Assembly: GCA_002381945.1 (NCBI GenBank)
Contig: DFXY01000063.1
Location: 19,536 to 31,504 of the forward strand
Direction of reading: 5' to 3'
Source of the DNA: Bacteriovoracaceae bacterium UBA4096
GTDB lineage: Bacteria > Bdellovibrionota > Bacteriovoracia > Bacteriovoracales > Bacteriovoracaceae
Length of the DNA: 11,969 nt
Shown here: one piece after another, positions 6,060 to 11,969 of the stretch
How positions within the stretch are numbered: the stretch's first letter is position 1
How the letters are laid out: each line of letters begins with the position of its first letter
Notes under the pieces: generated by a model
Seen by the model: the letters and a program-made list of their open reading frames with translations, nothing else
The model's database searches: none
Told to the model about the DNA's origin: nothing
Position numbers and translations under genes: made by a program

Positions 6060-7293
6060 TCTGTCATTACTTATTATTAGTTGGTTCATTCTCAGTGACT
6101 CCTATGGATCAATAACACTCAAAGACTCCTTTGAGGCCGCACGTCTTAACATGGAATCAATTAAGCGTGCGGAAGCAGTTATTAATCAAGGCCAGGCGAG
6201 GAAGAATATCGCCCGTGCCGCGATCCTTCCCAACATCAGCGGAATTGGAAGTCATACTAATATAGATGCCCCGGAAACTTCCAATGGGAACAGCCCATTT
6301 CAGTTAACCCGTCAATATTCGGCCGCTCTTCGTCTTACCCAACCGCTTTTACGAGGAGGGACTCTTTCGGCCTATGAACTGGCCAAAGAAAATATCCTTT
6401 TGTCCAAGTTTCAAAAAGATTCTACAGAGCTTAATCTTTATCAGCTTGTGATTAATGCTTATTACACCTTAAGCGTCGCTCAGATCGATAAAAAAAATGT
6501 GGAAGAACTTTTAAAGTATAGTCGCGAAAGAGTAAAAGAAATCAGGGGAAGAACCAATATCGGTAGATCCCGAAAAGGTGAATTGGTTGAAGCTGAAGCC
6601 CAGCTACTAACGGCAGAGTCTCAGTATCAGCAAACAATAATTTCTCTTAGTCAGGCCGAAAGGACTTTTGAATTTTATACAAAACTCAAACCTGAAGAAA
6701 TTGGAGAGTTGGGGGAGGTTCCCAAACTCACAGCTTCATTGGAAGAATATAAGTTACAGTTACGCTCTCGTCCTGACATTCAGGCCACCCGCCAGGAAAC
6801 CAGAATCGCTCAGAAACAAATTGATATTTCAAAAGGCGGTCATTTCCCTTCAGTTGATTTAACGGGCAATTATTATTTTGATCGCACTGGGGTACTTGCC
6901 ACTTCCGAGTGGGACGTAGGAGTTGCTGTCGTGATCCCTCTTTTTCAAGGTGGTGGGGTGGAAGCATCTGTCCGTGAAGCCGTGGAAGGAAAGCGTATTG
7001 CAGAGCTTAGAAGTTCGGAAACGCTTAGGGCCGCTGAGAGAGATATTGCGATCAATTATCAGAATATCATCCACCTTCAGGAGCAGCTAAAGGTTTTAAA
7101 AAAGGCCTTAGCGAAGGCCGAAGAGGCCTACAAGTTAAACAAGAAAGATTATCAGTATGGACTGGTTACAAATCTGGATGTTCTTCAGTCTTTGAATATT
7201 TTCATTGAAACCAAACGTTCTTATAATTCATTGGTTTCCATAACTCACCTTAACTATAAAAATCTTGAAGCTTCGATAGGAGTTCTTCCATGA
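6049..7293 (+). CDS. TolC-family outer membrane efflux protein
   Basis: Outer membrane channel component of 414 residues, expected to form a trimeric barrel with a long periplasmic helical tunnel. The N-terminal signal peptide is MKSSLSLLIISWFILSDSYG, with likely cleavage before SITL; there is no lipobox cysteine, so it is not an OprM-like lipoprotein. The mature part shows the duplicated outer-membrane-efflux pattern. One half contains the SFEAARLN start, the LRLTQPLLRGG turn and long coiled helices. The second half contains RPDIQATRQE, the VVIPLFQGGGVEA turn and a final helix with QYGLVTNLDVLQS. The start lies inside the MarR gene end and the stop shares ATGA with the RND gene, so expression is tightly coupled. 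It is presumed to be the exit duct for the adjacent RND pump. Confidence 0.93.
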   Translation: MKSSLSLLIISWFILSDSYGSITLKDSFEAARLNMESIKRAEAVINQGQARKNIARAAILPNISGIGSHTNIDAPETSNGNSPFQLTRQYSAALRLTQPLLRGGTLSAYELAKENILLSKFQKDSTELNLYQLVINAYYTLSVAQIDKKNVEELLKYSRERVKEIRGRTNIGRSRKGELVEAEAQLLTAESQYQQTIISLSQAERTFEFYTKLKPEEIGELGEVPKLTASLEEYKLQLRSRPDIQATRQETRIAQKQIDISKGGHFPSVDLTGNYYFDRTGVLATSEWDVGVAVVIPLFQGGGVEASVREAVEGKRIAELRSSETLRAAERDIAINYQNIIHLQEQLKVLKKALAKAEEAYKLNKKDYQYGLVTNLDVLQSLNIFIETKRSYNSLVSITHLNYKNLEASIGVLP

Positions 7294-10200
7294 GCTTATC
7301 CGATATCTCAATTCGTAAACCGGTTTTTGCCTGGATGCTCATGGCCGCTATGATCATCTTCGGCTTCATCTCCATGAGAAAAATGGGTGTATCGCAGATG
7401 CCGGATGTGGATTTTCCGGTAGTCAACATTGGTGTGACCTATGAAGGTGCTGCTCCGGAAGTCATGGAACTTGATGTAATTGACCCGATTGAATCGGCCG
7501 TTTTATCAGTGGAAGGTGTTAAGGCGATTACTTCCAGTGCCCGTTTAGGGAGTGCGAATATTTCAGTTGAGTTCAATCTGGAAAAAAACATTGATGTGGC
7601 GGTTTCAGAAATTGAGTCTGCCATTAATCAGGCCCAACGGAATTTACCTGATGACATTGATCCACCCACCATTAGAAAAATTAATCCGGACGACAGGCCT
7701 ATCATGTTTCTTGCCGTGGCCGCACCAGAAATGGCGCCGAAAGATCTCATGGCCTATGTCCGGGATAATTTAAAAGATCAGTTTCAAACTGTTTCGGGTG
7801 TCGCAGATGTTTTCCTGGCCGGTTACATTGATCCCAATCTCAGAGTCTGGGCCTACAATGACAAGCTTAATAAACTGGAATTAACTGTAAATGACGTTAT
7901 CGCAGCTATTCAATCCGAGCATAGGGAATCACCTTCGGGATTTATTGAAAATGCCATTACCGAGAGAAACGTCCGAACCTTAGGTGAGGCGACTTCGGTT
8001 AAAGAATTCAAAAGATTACCTATCATTAAACGAGGCGGAACTGCCAACTATCGCCCCATATTTCTGGAAGAGGTGGTTGATGTTGAAGAAGGTCTGGCCG
8101 ATATTCGAAGAATTTCCCGCTCAAATGGAAAAAATGCCATCGGTTTAGGCATCCGGAAACAGCGTGGGTCAAACACCATGGCAGTGGCCGAAGGTGTTAA
8201 GAAGAAGATGGAGGTTTTACAAAAGAATCTTCCTCCCAATGTAGAGATGTATGTCAACTATGACTCGACCAAGTTCATCGAAGAAGCGATTCATGAACTT
8301 TCTTTTACCATGATACTTTCCGCCCTGCTGACGGCGATTGTCTGCTGGTTGTTCCTGGGATCATTTTCAGCAACAATAAATGTCATCCTGGCCATTCCGA
8401 CCTCGATTCTCGGTGCTTTCATAATCTTGAAGTACATGAATTTTACCTTAAACACGTTTACTCTTTTAGGGCTTTCACTTTCCATCGGGATTGTGGTGGA
8501 TGATGCCATCATGGTGCTGGAGAATATTTTCCGGCATAAAGAAGAAGGTAAAGATAAGATTAGCGCTTCAAAGGATGGAGCGAATGAAATCTCATTTGCC
8601 GCCCTGGCCGCAACGATTGCCATCATAGCCATCTTTCTTCCAGTTGCGATGATGGAAGGAATTATTGGTAAGTATTTCTTTCAGTTCGGGGTAACCATCT
8701 CCGTGGCAGTTGGTCTTTCCTATATTGAAGCGTTGACTCTGACTCCTATGAGAACCAGCCAGTTCATGGAAGAAAACAAACGACATACAAAGTTTGGAGA
8801 ATTTGTTGATAGGGTTTTTGATAAACTAGTGGCCTTTTATTCTTCTGTCCTGGAAGGAGCTCTTAAGTACCGCTTACCATTACTGATTGGCTCCTTTATC
8901 TTTTTTGTTGCGACTTTTTCAGTGGTCAGATTTATTCCTAAAGAGTTCGTGCCGGTTCAGGATATTTCCTCTTTTAACATGCGAATTAAAACGCCGGATG
9001 GTTCATCACTTGAGTACACCGATAAAGTGACTAAGGAAGTAGAGAAATTCTTGCTGGAGCAAAAAGAAATCAAACGCTATTTTGTCGCTGTCGGAGGTTT
9101 TGGGGCCTCTGCCGAGGCCAATTCATCTTTTTTATTTGTCACTCTTCACGATAAAAATGAACGGGCGATAAATCCTGAAACCGGAAAAAGGCCCCACCAA
9201 ACTGAGTTACTCAATAAGTACCGCGCTCACTTTAAAGACTACAAGAAAGGTAAAGTCATTGTTCAAGATACTTCTCAGGCCGGTTTTTCGGCTTCCGGAC
9301 GTGGTTTTCCGGTTGAATTCACATTGACCGGTGGTAATTGGGATACTCTTATCAAAACCTCTCAATCTATCATGGAAGATATGCGTACTTCTGGTGTCTT
9401 CAGTGACATGGATACCGATTATAAAGCTTCTGTTAAAGAGATTCAGGTATTCCCAGATAGAGAGAAGGCCAAGCTTAGAGGGGTTTCAGTGCTTGAAGTA
9501 GGGACCACCATCAATGCCCTCATCGGTGGTACGGTTGTTGGTAAATATTCCAAAGAAGGCCATCGAAATGATATCCGCATTAAAATGGCCGATGCCTCTA
9601 AAGATAAACTGGATGATTTAAAAAGAATTTTTGTCCGTAACACCCGCGGGGAACTAGTAAGACTGCTGGATGTCGTAGAGGTAAAAGAACTCCCTGGTGT
9701 CCAGTCGATTAATCGGCGGGGCCGGCAACGTGCCATTACTATTTTCTCTGGTATGGCCCCTGGAAAATCTCAAGGGGAAGCGCTGGAGAAAGTAAGAGAA
9801 ATCACCAGAAAGCATCTTCCTCCTGGATACAATCTAATAGAATCCGGCTCGGCGGAAACTTATAATGAAGCTTTCTCTAGTCTTTTATTTGCTTTGGGCA
9901 TGGGAATACTCATCGCTTATATGGTTCTAGGAACTCAGTTCAATAGTTTTATTGATCCGGTAACTGTCTTGATGGCCTTGCCGTTTAGCTTTTCCGGGGC
10001 CTTCCTTGGTTTATGGGGAATGGGTCAAACCTTAAATATTTATTCAATGATCGGTCTCATCCTCTTGATGGGAATTGTGAAAAAGAACTCGATTCTCCTG
10101 GTTGATTTTACCAACCAGCGCCGCCGGGATGGTCTCTCCATACAAGATGCTCTCAGAGATGCTTGTCCGAAAAGATTACGGCCTATTTTAATGACCACCT

Positions 10201-10370
10201 TTGCGACTGTGGCCGGAGCAGTTCCCCTGGCCTTCTCATTGGGCCCTGGCTCAGAATCATTGAAACCAATGGGTGTTGCGATTATTTTTGGAAGTCTTGT
10301 TTCGACGGTGTTGACCTTAGTGGTGGTGCCGGCGATTTACTCATTACTTGGCAGAGAGGCAAAAAAGTAA
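7290..10370 (+). CDS. AcrB-like RND efflux permease
   Basis: Inner-membrane proton-driven exporter of 1026 residues, the usual size for the hydrophobe/amphiphile efflux type. The order is N-terminal TM1 (11-28), a large periplasmic porter/docking loop, TM2-6 (about 337-490), an amphipathic linker, TM7 (530-547), a second large loop and TM8-12 (about 862-1020). The proton-relay residues are conserved: Asp404-Asp405 (GIVVDDAIMVLENI), Lys932 (GIVKKNSILLVDF) and Arg964 (KRLRPILMTT). The start overlaps the TolC stop by 4 bp and has AGGAG 7 nt upstream. A periplasmic adaptor, normally encoded beside such permeases, is absent. Full length with intact relay residues argues that it is functional. The substrate (drugs, detergents or metabolites) cannot be deduced; the export role follows from the family and the operon. 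Confidence 0.95.
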   Translation: MSLSDISIRKPVFAWMLMAAMIIFGFISMRKMGVSQMPDVDFPVVNIGVTYEGAAPEVMELDVIDPIESAVLSVEGVKAITSSARLGSANISVEFNLEKNIDVAVSEIESAINQAQRNLPDDIDPPTIRKINPDDRPIMFLAVAAPEMAPKDLMAYVRDNLKDQFQTVSGVADVFLAGYIDPNLRVWAYNDKLNKLELTVNDVIAAIQSEHRESPSGFIENAITERNVRTLGEATSVKEFKRLPIIKRGGTANYRPIFLEEVVDVEEGLADIRRISRSNGKNAIGLGIRKQRGSNTMAVAEGVKKKMEVLQKNLPPNVEMYVNYDSTKFIEEAIHELSFTMILSALLTAIVCWLFLGSFSATINVILAIPTSILGAFIILKYMNFTLNTFTLLGLSLSIGIVVDDAIMVLENIFRHKEEGKDKISASKDGANEISFAALAATIAIIAIFLPVAMMEGIIGKYFFQFGVTISVAVGLSYIEALTLTPMRTSQFMEENKRHTKFGEFVDRVFDKLVAFYSSVLEGALKYRLPLLIGSFIFFVATFSVVRFIPKEFVPVQDISSFNMRIKTPDGSSLEYTDKVTKEVEKFLLEQKEIKRYFVAVGGFGASAEANSSFLFVTLHDKNERAINPETGKRPHQTELLNKYRAHFKDYKKGKVIVQDTSQAGFSASGRGFPVEFTLTGGNWDTLIKTSQSIMEDMRTSGVFSDMDTDYKASVKEIQVFPDREKAKLRGVSVLEVGTTINALIGGTVVGKYSKEGHRNDIRIKMADASKDKLDDLKRIFVRNTRGELVRLLDVVEVKELPGVQSINRRGRQRAITIFSGMAPGKSQGEALEKVREITRKHLPPGYNLIESGSAETYNEAFSSLLFALGMGILIAYMVLGTQFNSFIDPVTVLMALPFSFSGAFLGLWGMGQTLNIYSMIGLILLMGIVKKNSILLVDFTNQRRRDGLSIQDALRDACPKRLRPILMTTFATVAGAVPLAFSLGPGSESLKPMGVAIIFGSLVSTVLTLVVVPAIYSLLGREAKK

Positions 10371-10657
10371 TGAAAACCTGGCTCAAGGCCCACCCTAAAG
10401 GAGCAGTTTTAAGTCTCCACATTCAACCTGGTGCCAAAAAATCAGAGGTCATGGGTGAGCATGGTGATAGATTAAAAATAAAGATAAAGGCCCCTCCACA
10501 GGATGGAGAGGCCAATCTTTGTTTGATACAATTTATGTCAGAATTATTTCAAATTTCAAAGGCCCGGGTACATTTGCTCTCCGGAGAGAGTTCCCGTCAA
10601 AAACTTGTTTTGGTGGAACTTTCTCCAGCTGAAATTCTTACTTTACTTGGGCCTTGA
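10370..10657 (+). CDS. yggU: YggU/DUF167 (UPF0235) family protein
   Basis: Small conserved protein of 95 residues of uncharacterised function; the family is widespread in bacteria and eukaryotes. Visible family motifs are HIQPGAKKSEV (17-27), the GDRLKIKIKAPPQDGEAN core (32-49) and the C-terminal SGESSRQKLVLV (71-82). The frame is open much further upstream inside the RND gene. The ATG at 10370 is chosen because it overlaps the RND stop (TAATG), has GAGAGG about 10 nt upstream and yields the usual family length. It is last in the efflux operon, probably a housekeeping passenger translated by coupling rather than a pump part. Its 3' end overlaps the convergent protease gene by 20 bp, with no room for a terminator between them. 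Confidence 0.88.
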   Translation: MKTWLKAHPKGAVLSLHIQPGAKKSEVMGEHGDRLKIKIKAPPQDGEANLCLIQFMSELFQISKARVHLLSGESSRQKLVLVELSPAEILTLLGP

Positions 10658-11585
10658 TGCCCTGATGGAGAACTTTTGCAATTGTTTCGATGCGGAAAAC
10701 AACTTCTCCGTATTGAACATTTCCGTACTCCTCACCAGAAGCACAGCTATTTCCATTATCGTCACATTTATTAACGACCTGACAGCTGCGTTCATCATTG
10801 GCCTTGCTGGGCATGTAATCGTTCTTACCCTGAATCAGGATCCCTTCAACCAGACCTGTGGCAGCATCAAAGACCGCTGAACCTGAATTACCTGCAAAGG
10901 TATCAAGAGTAGTAGAGAAAGTTGTTGATTGAGTGTTCCGTGTAACTTTTCCTGCAGGTGAGACTTTAGTTGGAAGCCCGGTTGGGTGACCGATAACAAC
11001 TAAAGACGTCGTATTGGATATTTTTCCTGCATTCCTGAATTTTAAAGGCTCACGACCGACCACTGCACGATCAAGCTTAATAACAGCATAATCCATTGTG
11101 CCATTTAATTCTGCGGCGAATACGGATTTGCAAAGATAGATATTTTGTAGAGGGATATCACGAGTCGGATTATGAGAAGAAGACTTCATGTCGTAACCAA
11201 AAACCCATGCAAATCCCTTACAAACATCTTTTGGATCTCTGCCCGATTTATAACAGTGTCCTGCCGTGACAAGCGTATCAGGGCCCACGAGAAAACCTGA
11301 ACAGTTAGGAGCGATTTGCTGTTGTGAAAATGATTCAGAAGCACAAACGTTCATGGCGTTCTCTAGAGTGTCTGTATTAATCAAATCAAAGAAATTTGGG
11401 CGTGATGACTTTTTAAAGTGCCTTACATCAATCATGCCGGCAGTAGACTGGGCGAGTTTCTTGTGAAGAGAATTACTCACTTCATACATGTCCTGGCGAT
11501 TATCACTTCCATAAATAACTTTTGTTGCGGAGTGTGCCGAAACCACAAACAGGGACATAAGAGTAAGTACTAAAAGTTGTTTCAT
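10638..11585 (-). CDS. secreted trypsin-like (S1 / V8-like) serine protease
   Basis: Exported chymotrypsin-fold protease of 315 residues. The start at 11585 has a strong Shine-Dalgarno (AAGGAGAT) 7 nt upstream. The signal peptide is MKQLLVLTLMSLFVVSAHSA, with cleavage near TKV. A pro-region of about 60 residues precedes the catalytic domain, which carries His110 (LVTAGHC), Asp165 (TMDYAVIKLD) and Ser234 (FAGNSGSAVFD). The IGHPTGLP segment and GNSGSAV resemble the V8/glutamyl-endopeptidase-like branch rather than classical trypsin. Cys95 and Cys111 probably form the disulfide behind the active His. A late Cys-rich loop (268-281, CQVVNKCDDNGNSC) may hold further disulfides or a metal. Cleavage specificity is not predictable by eye. 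It is monocistronic and unrelated in detail to the Lys-C-like protease upstream, beyond the shared fold. Confidence 0.9.
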   Translation of the reverse strand: MKQLLVLTLMSLFVVSAHSATKVIYGSDNRQDMYEVSNSLHKKLAQSTAGMIDVRHFKKSSRPNFFDLINTDTLENAMNVCASESFSQQQIAPNCSGFLVGPDTLVTAGHCYKSGRDPKDVCKGFAWVFGYDMKSSSHNPTRDIPLQNIYLCKSVFAAELNGTMDYAVIKLDRAVVGREPLKFRNAGKISNTTSLVVIGHPTGLPTKVSPAGKVTRNTQSTTFSTTLDTFAGNSGSAVFDAATGLVEGILIQGKNDYMPSKANDERSCQVVNKCDDNGNSCASGEEYGNVQYGEVVFRIETIAKVLHQGIKAQVK

Positions 11586-11659
11586 TCTTGGATCTCCTTC
11601 ACAGGCATTGACGCCGGCGACCTTTATTCCAAAGTAAGAACGAATTGAAAACTAACATC

Positions 11660-11677
11660 TTCTGACAAATTTCTGAC
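11660..11677. repeat. tandem TTCTGAC direct repeat upstream of the V8-like protease
   Basis: Two copies of TTCTGAC (11660-11666 and 11671-11677) lie 11 bp apart, one helical turn, about 75-92 bp upstream of the protease start. On the minus strand the copies read GTCAGAA, and one extends to TTGTCA, a possible -35. No convincing -10 follows, so this is either a binding site or chance. Confidence 0.3.
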
Positions 11678-11711
11678 GGTTTGTGATTTTTTAGTGAAGA
11701 TGGGCCAAAGC

Positions 11712-11738
11712 AAAAAAAAAGGCCCTCATAAGAGGGCC
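11712..11738 (-). terminator. intrinsic terminator of the HiPIP-like gene
   Basis: On the minus strand GGCCCTC-TTAT-GAGGGCC forms a perfect 7-bp GC-rich stem followed by nine T residues (A run at 11712-11720 on the plus strand). It lies 25 bp after the HiPIP-like stop and would prevent read-through toward the V8-like protease gene. Confidence 0.9.
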
Positions 11739-11762
11739 CTTTATTACTAAATTATCTTATAG

Positions 11763-11969
11763 TTAGACTTTTTTTGCCCACATATTACAGTAAGCGGCTT
11801 CTTTAACTTTAGGAACAGTAGCAGACTTCATTGCAGATTTCATAGCTGGAAGAATACAGTCACCAACACCATTGGCGCCGGCCTTATAATGCTTACAAGT
11901 ACCACATGTCTTGCCGTTTTTAGCTTGTGGAGAAACTTCTTTATAACCAAGCTTGCCTGGAGTTACAAA
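11763..11969 (-). CDS. HiPIP-like [4Fe-4S] protein, C-terminal part
   Basis: High-potential iron-sulfur protein-like sequence; the family carries one cubane [4Fe-4S] cluster and shuttles electrons in the periplasm. The last 68 residues are visible and the N-terminus, including any Tat signal, lies beyond the window. Counting from the first visible residue, the conserved LGY (7-9) precedes a CGTC pair (Cys22, Cys25). Cys38 and Cys61 then follow, the last in the family-typical YCNMWAKKV end. The four-cysteine order and final C-x-x-W fit HiPIP, but the spacing (x2, x12, x22) differs from the Chromatium type, with a longer stretch between the third and fourth cysteines (PAMKSAMKSATVPKVKEAAY). The protein is strongly basic. 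It is followed by its own terminator. Confidence 0.78.
   Translation of the reverse strand, partial: FVTPGKLGYKEVSPQAKNGKTCGTCKHYKAGANGVGDCILPAMKSAMKSATVPKVKEAAYCNMWAKKV

Noticed and set aside
8291..8632. Open frame of 113 codons on the minus strand inside the RND gene
   Set aside because: It is fully antisense to a strongly conserved transmembrane region, has no family resemblance or Shine-Dalgarno, and its Ser/Ala/Met-rich composition mirrors the sense codons.
10163..10369. N-terminal extension of YggU within the RND gene
   Set aside because: The translation is Cys/Gly-rich out-of-frame RND sequence with no family match, and the ATG at 10370 gives the standard length.
10605..10880. Plus-strand open frame antisense to the end of the V8-like protease
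   Set aside because: It overlaps two well-supported genes, has no Shine-Dalgarno, and its translation has no recognisable family features.

Overview
This 12 kb window reads as ordinary, gene-dense chromosome from a Gram-negative bacterium with GC in the low 40s percent. Signal peptides, a TolC/RND export pair, two secreted chymotrypsin-fold proteases and a HiPIP-like protein would fit a member of the Bdellovibrionota (Bacteriovorax/Peredibacter type). That placement is inference from style and gene content, not proof. No mobile element, CRISPR array, rRNA or tRNA was seen, and no intergenic gap exceeds 300 bases.

Layout. (1) 3-578, plus: the 3' part of an M28 zinc aminopeptidase, meeting tail to tail with (2) a two-gene minus-strand operon (2673 to 572) of a formaldehyde-dehydrogenase-like zinc alcohol dehydrogenase followed by a glutathionyl-hydroquinone reductase (YqjG type). 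(3) Divergent from it, 2889-3272, a stand-alone CheY-like receiver, then 3339-4178, an alpha/beta hydrolase with a Pro/Leu-rich N-terminal region. (4) 5416 to 4193, minus: a secreted preproprotease closely resembling lysyl endopeptidase (Lys-C). (5) 5640-10657, plus: a compact four-gene operon of a MarR regulator, a TolC-family outer membrane channel, an AcrB-like RND permease and a YggU/DUF167 protein. All three junctions overlap (11, 4 and 1 bp), and no periplasmic adaptor is encoded. (6) 11585 to 10638, minus: a second secreted S1-fold protease, convergent with yggU and overlapping it by 20 bp. (7) 11969 to 11763, minus: the C-terminal part of a HiPIP-like [4Fe-4S] protein, ending in a clear terminator.

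How the parts work together. The MarR promoter (TGGACA, 17 bp, TATTAT) has a perfect 6-1-6 palindrome over the expected transcription start. This suggests an autoregulated, drug- or metabolite-responsive efflux operon. The adh-yqjG pair looks like an electrophile/quinone/aldehyde detoxification unit. The two secreted proteases are independent single genes, each with its own signal peptide and strong Shine-Dalgarno site.

The most distinctive points are the efflux operon without an adaptor, the preserved lysyl-endopeptidase architecture with a Tyr where Achromobacter protease I has Trp, unusual cysteine spacing in the HiPIP-like protein, and a roughly 3.5-fold excess of the tetranucleotide GGCC across the window. 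I do not see a clearly unprecedented multi-gene system here.
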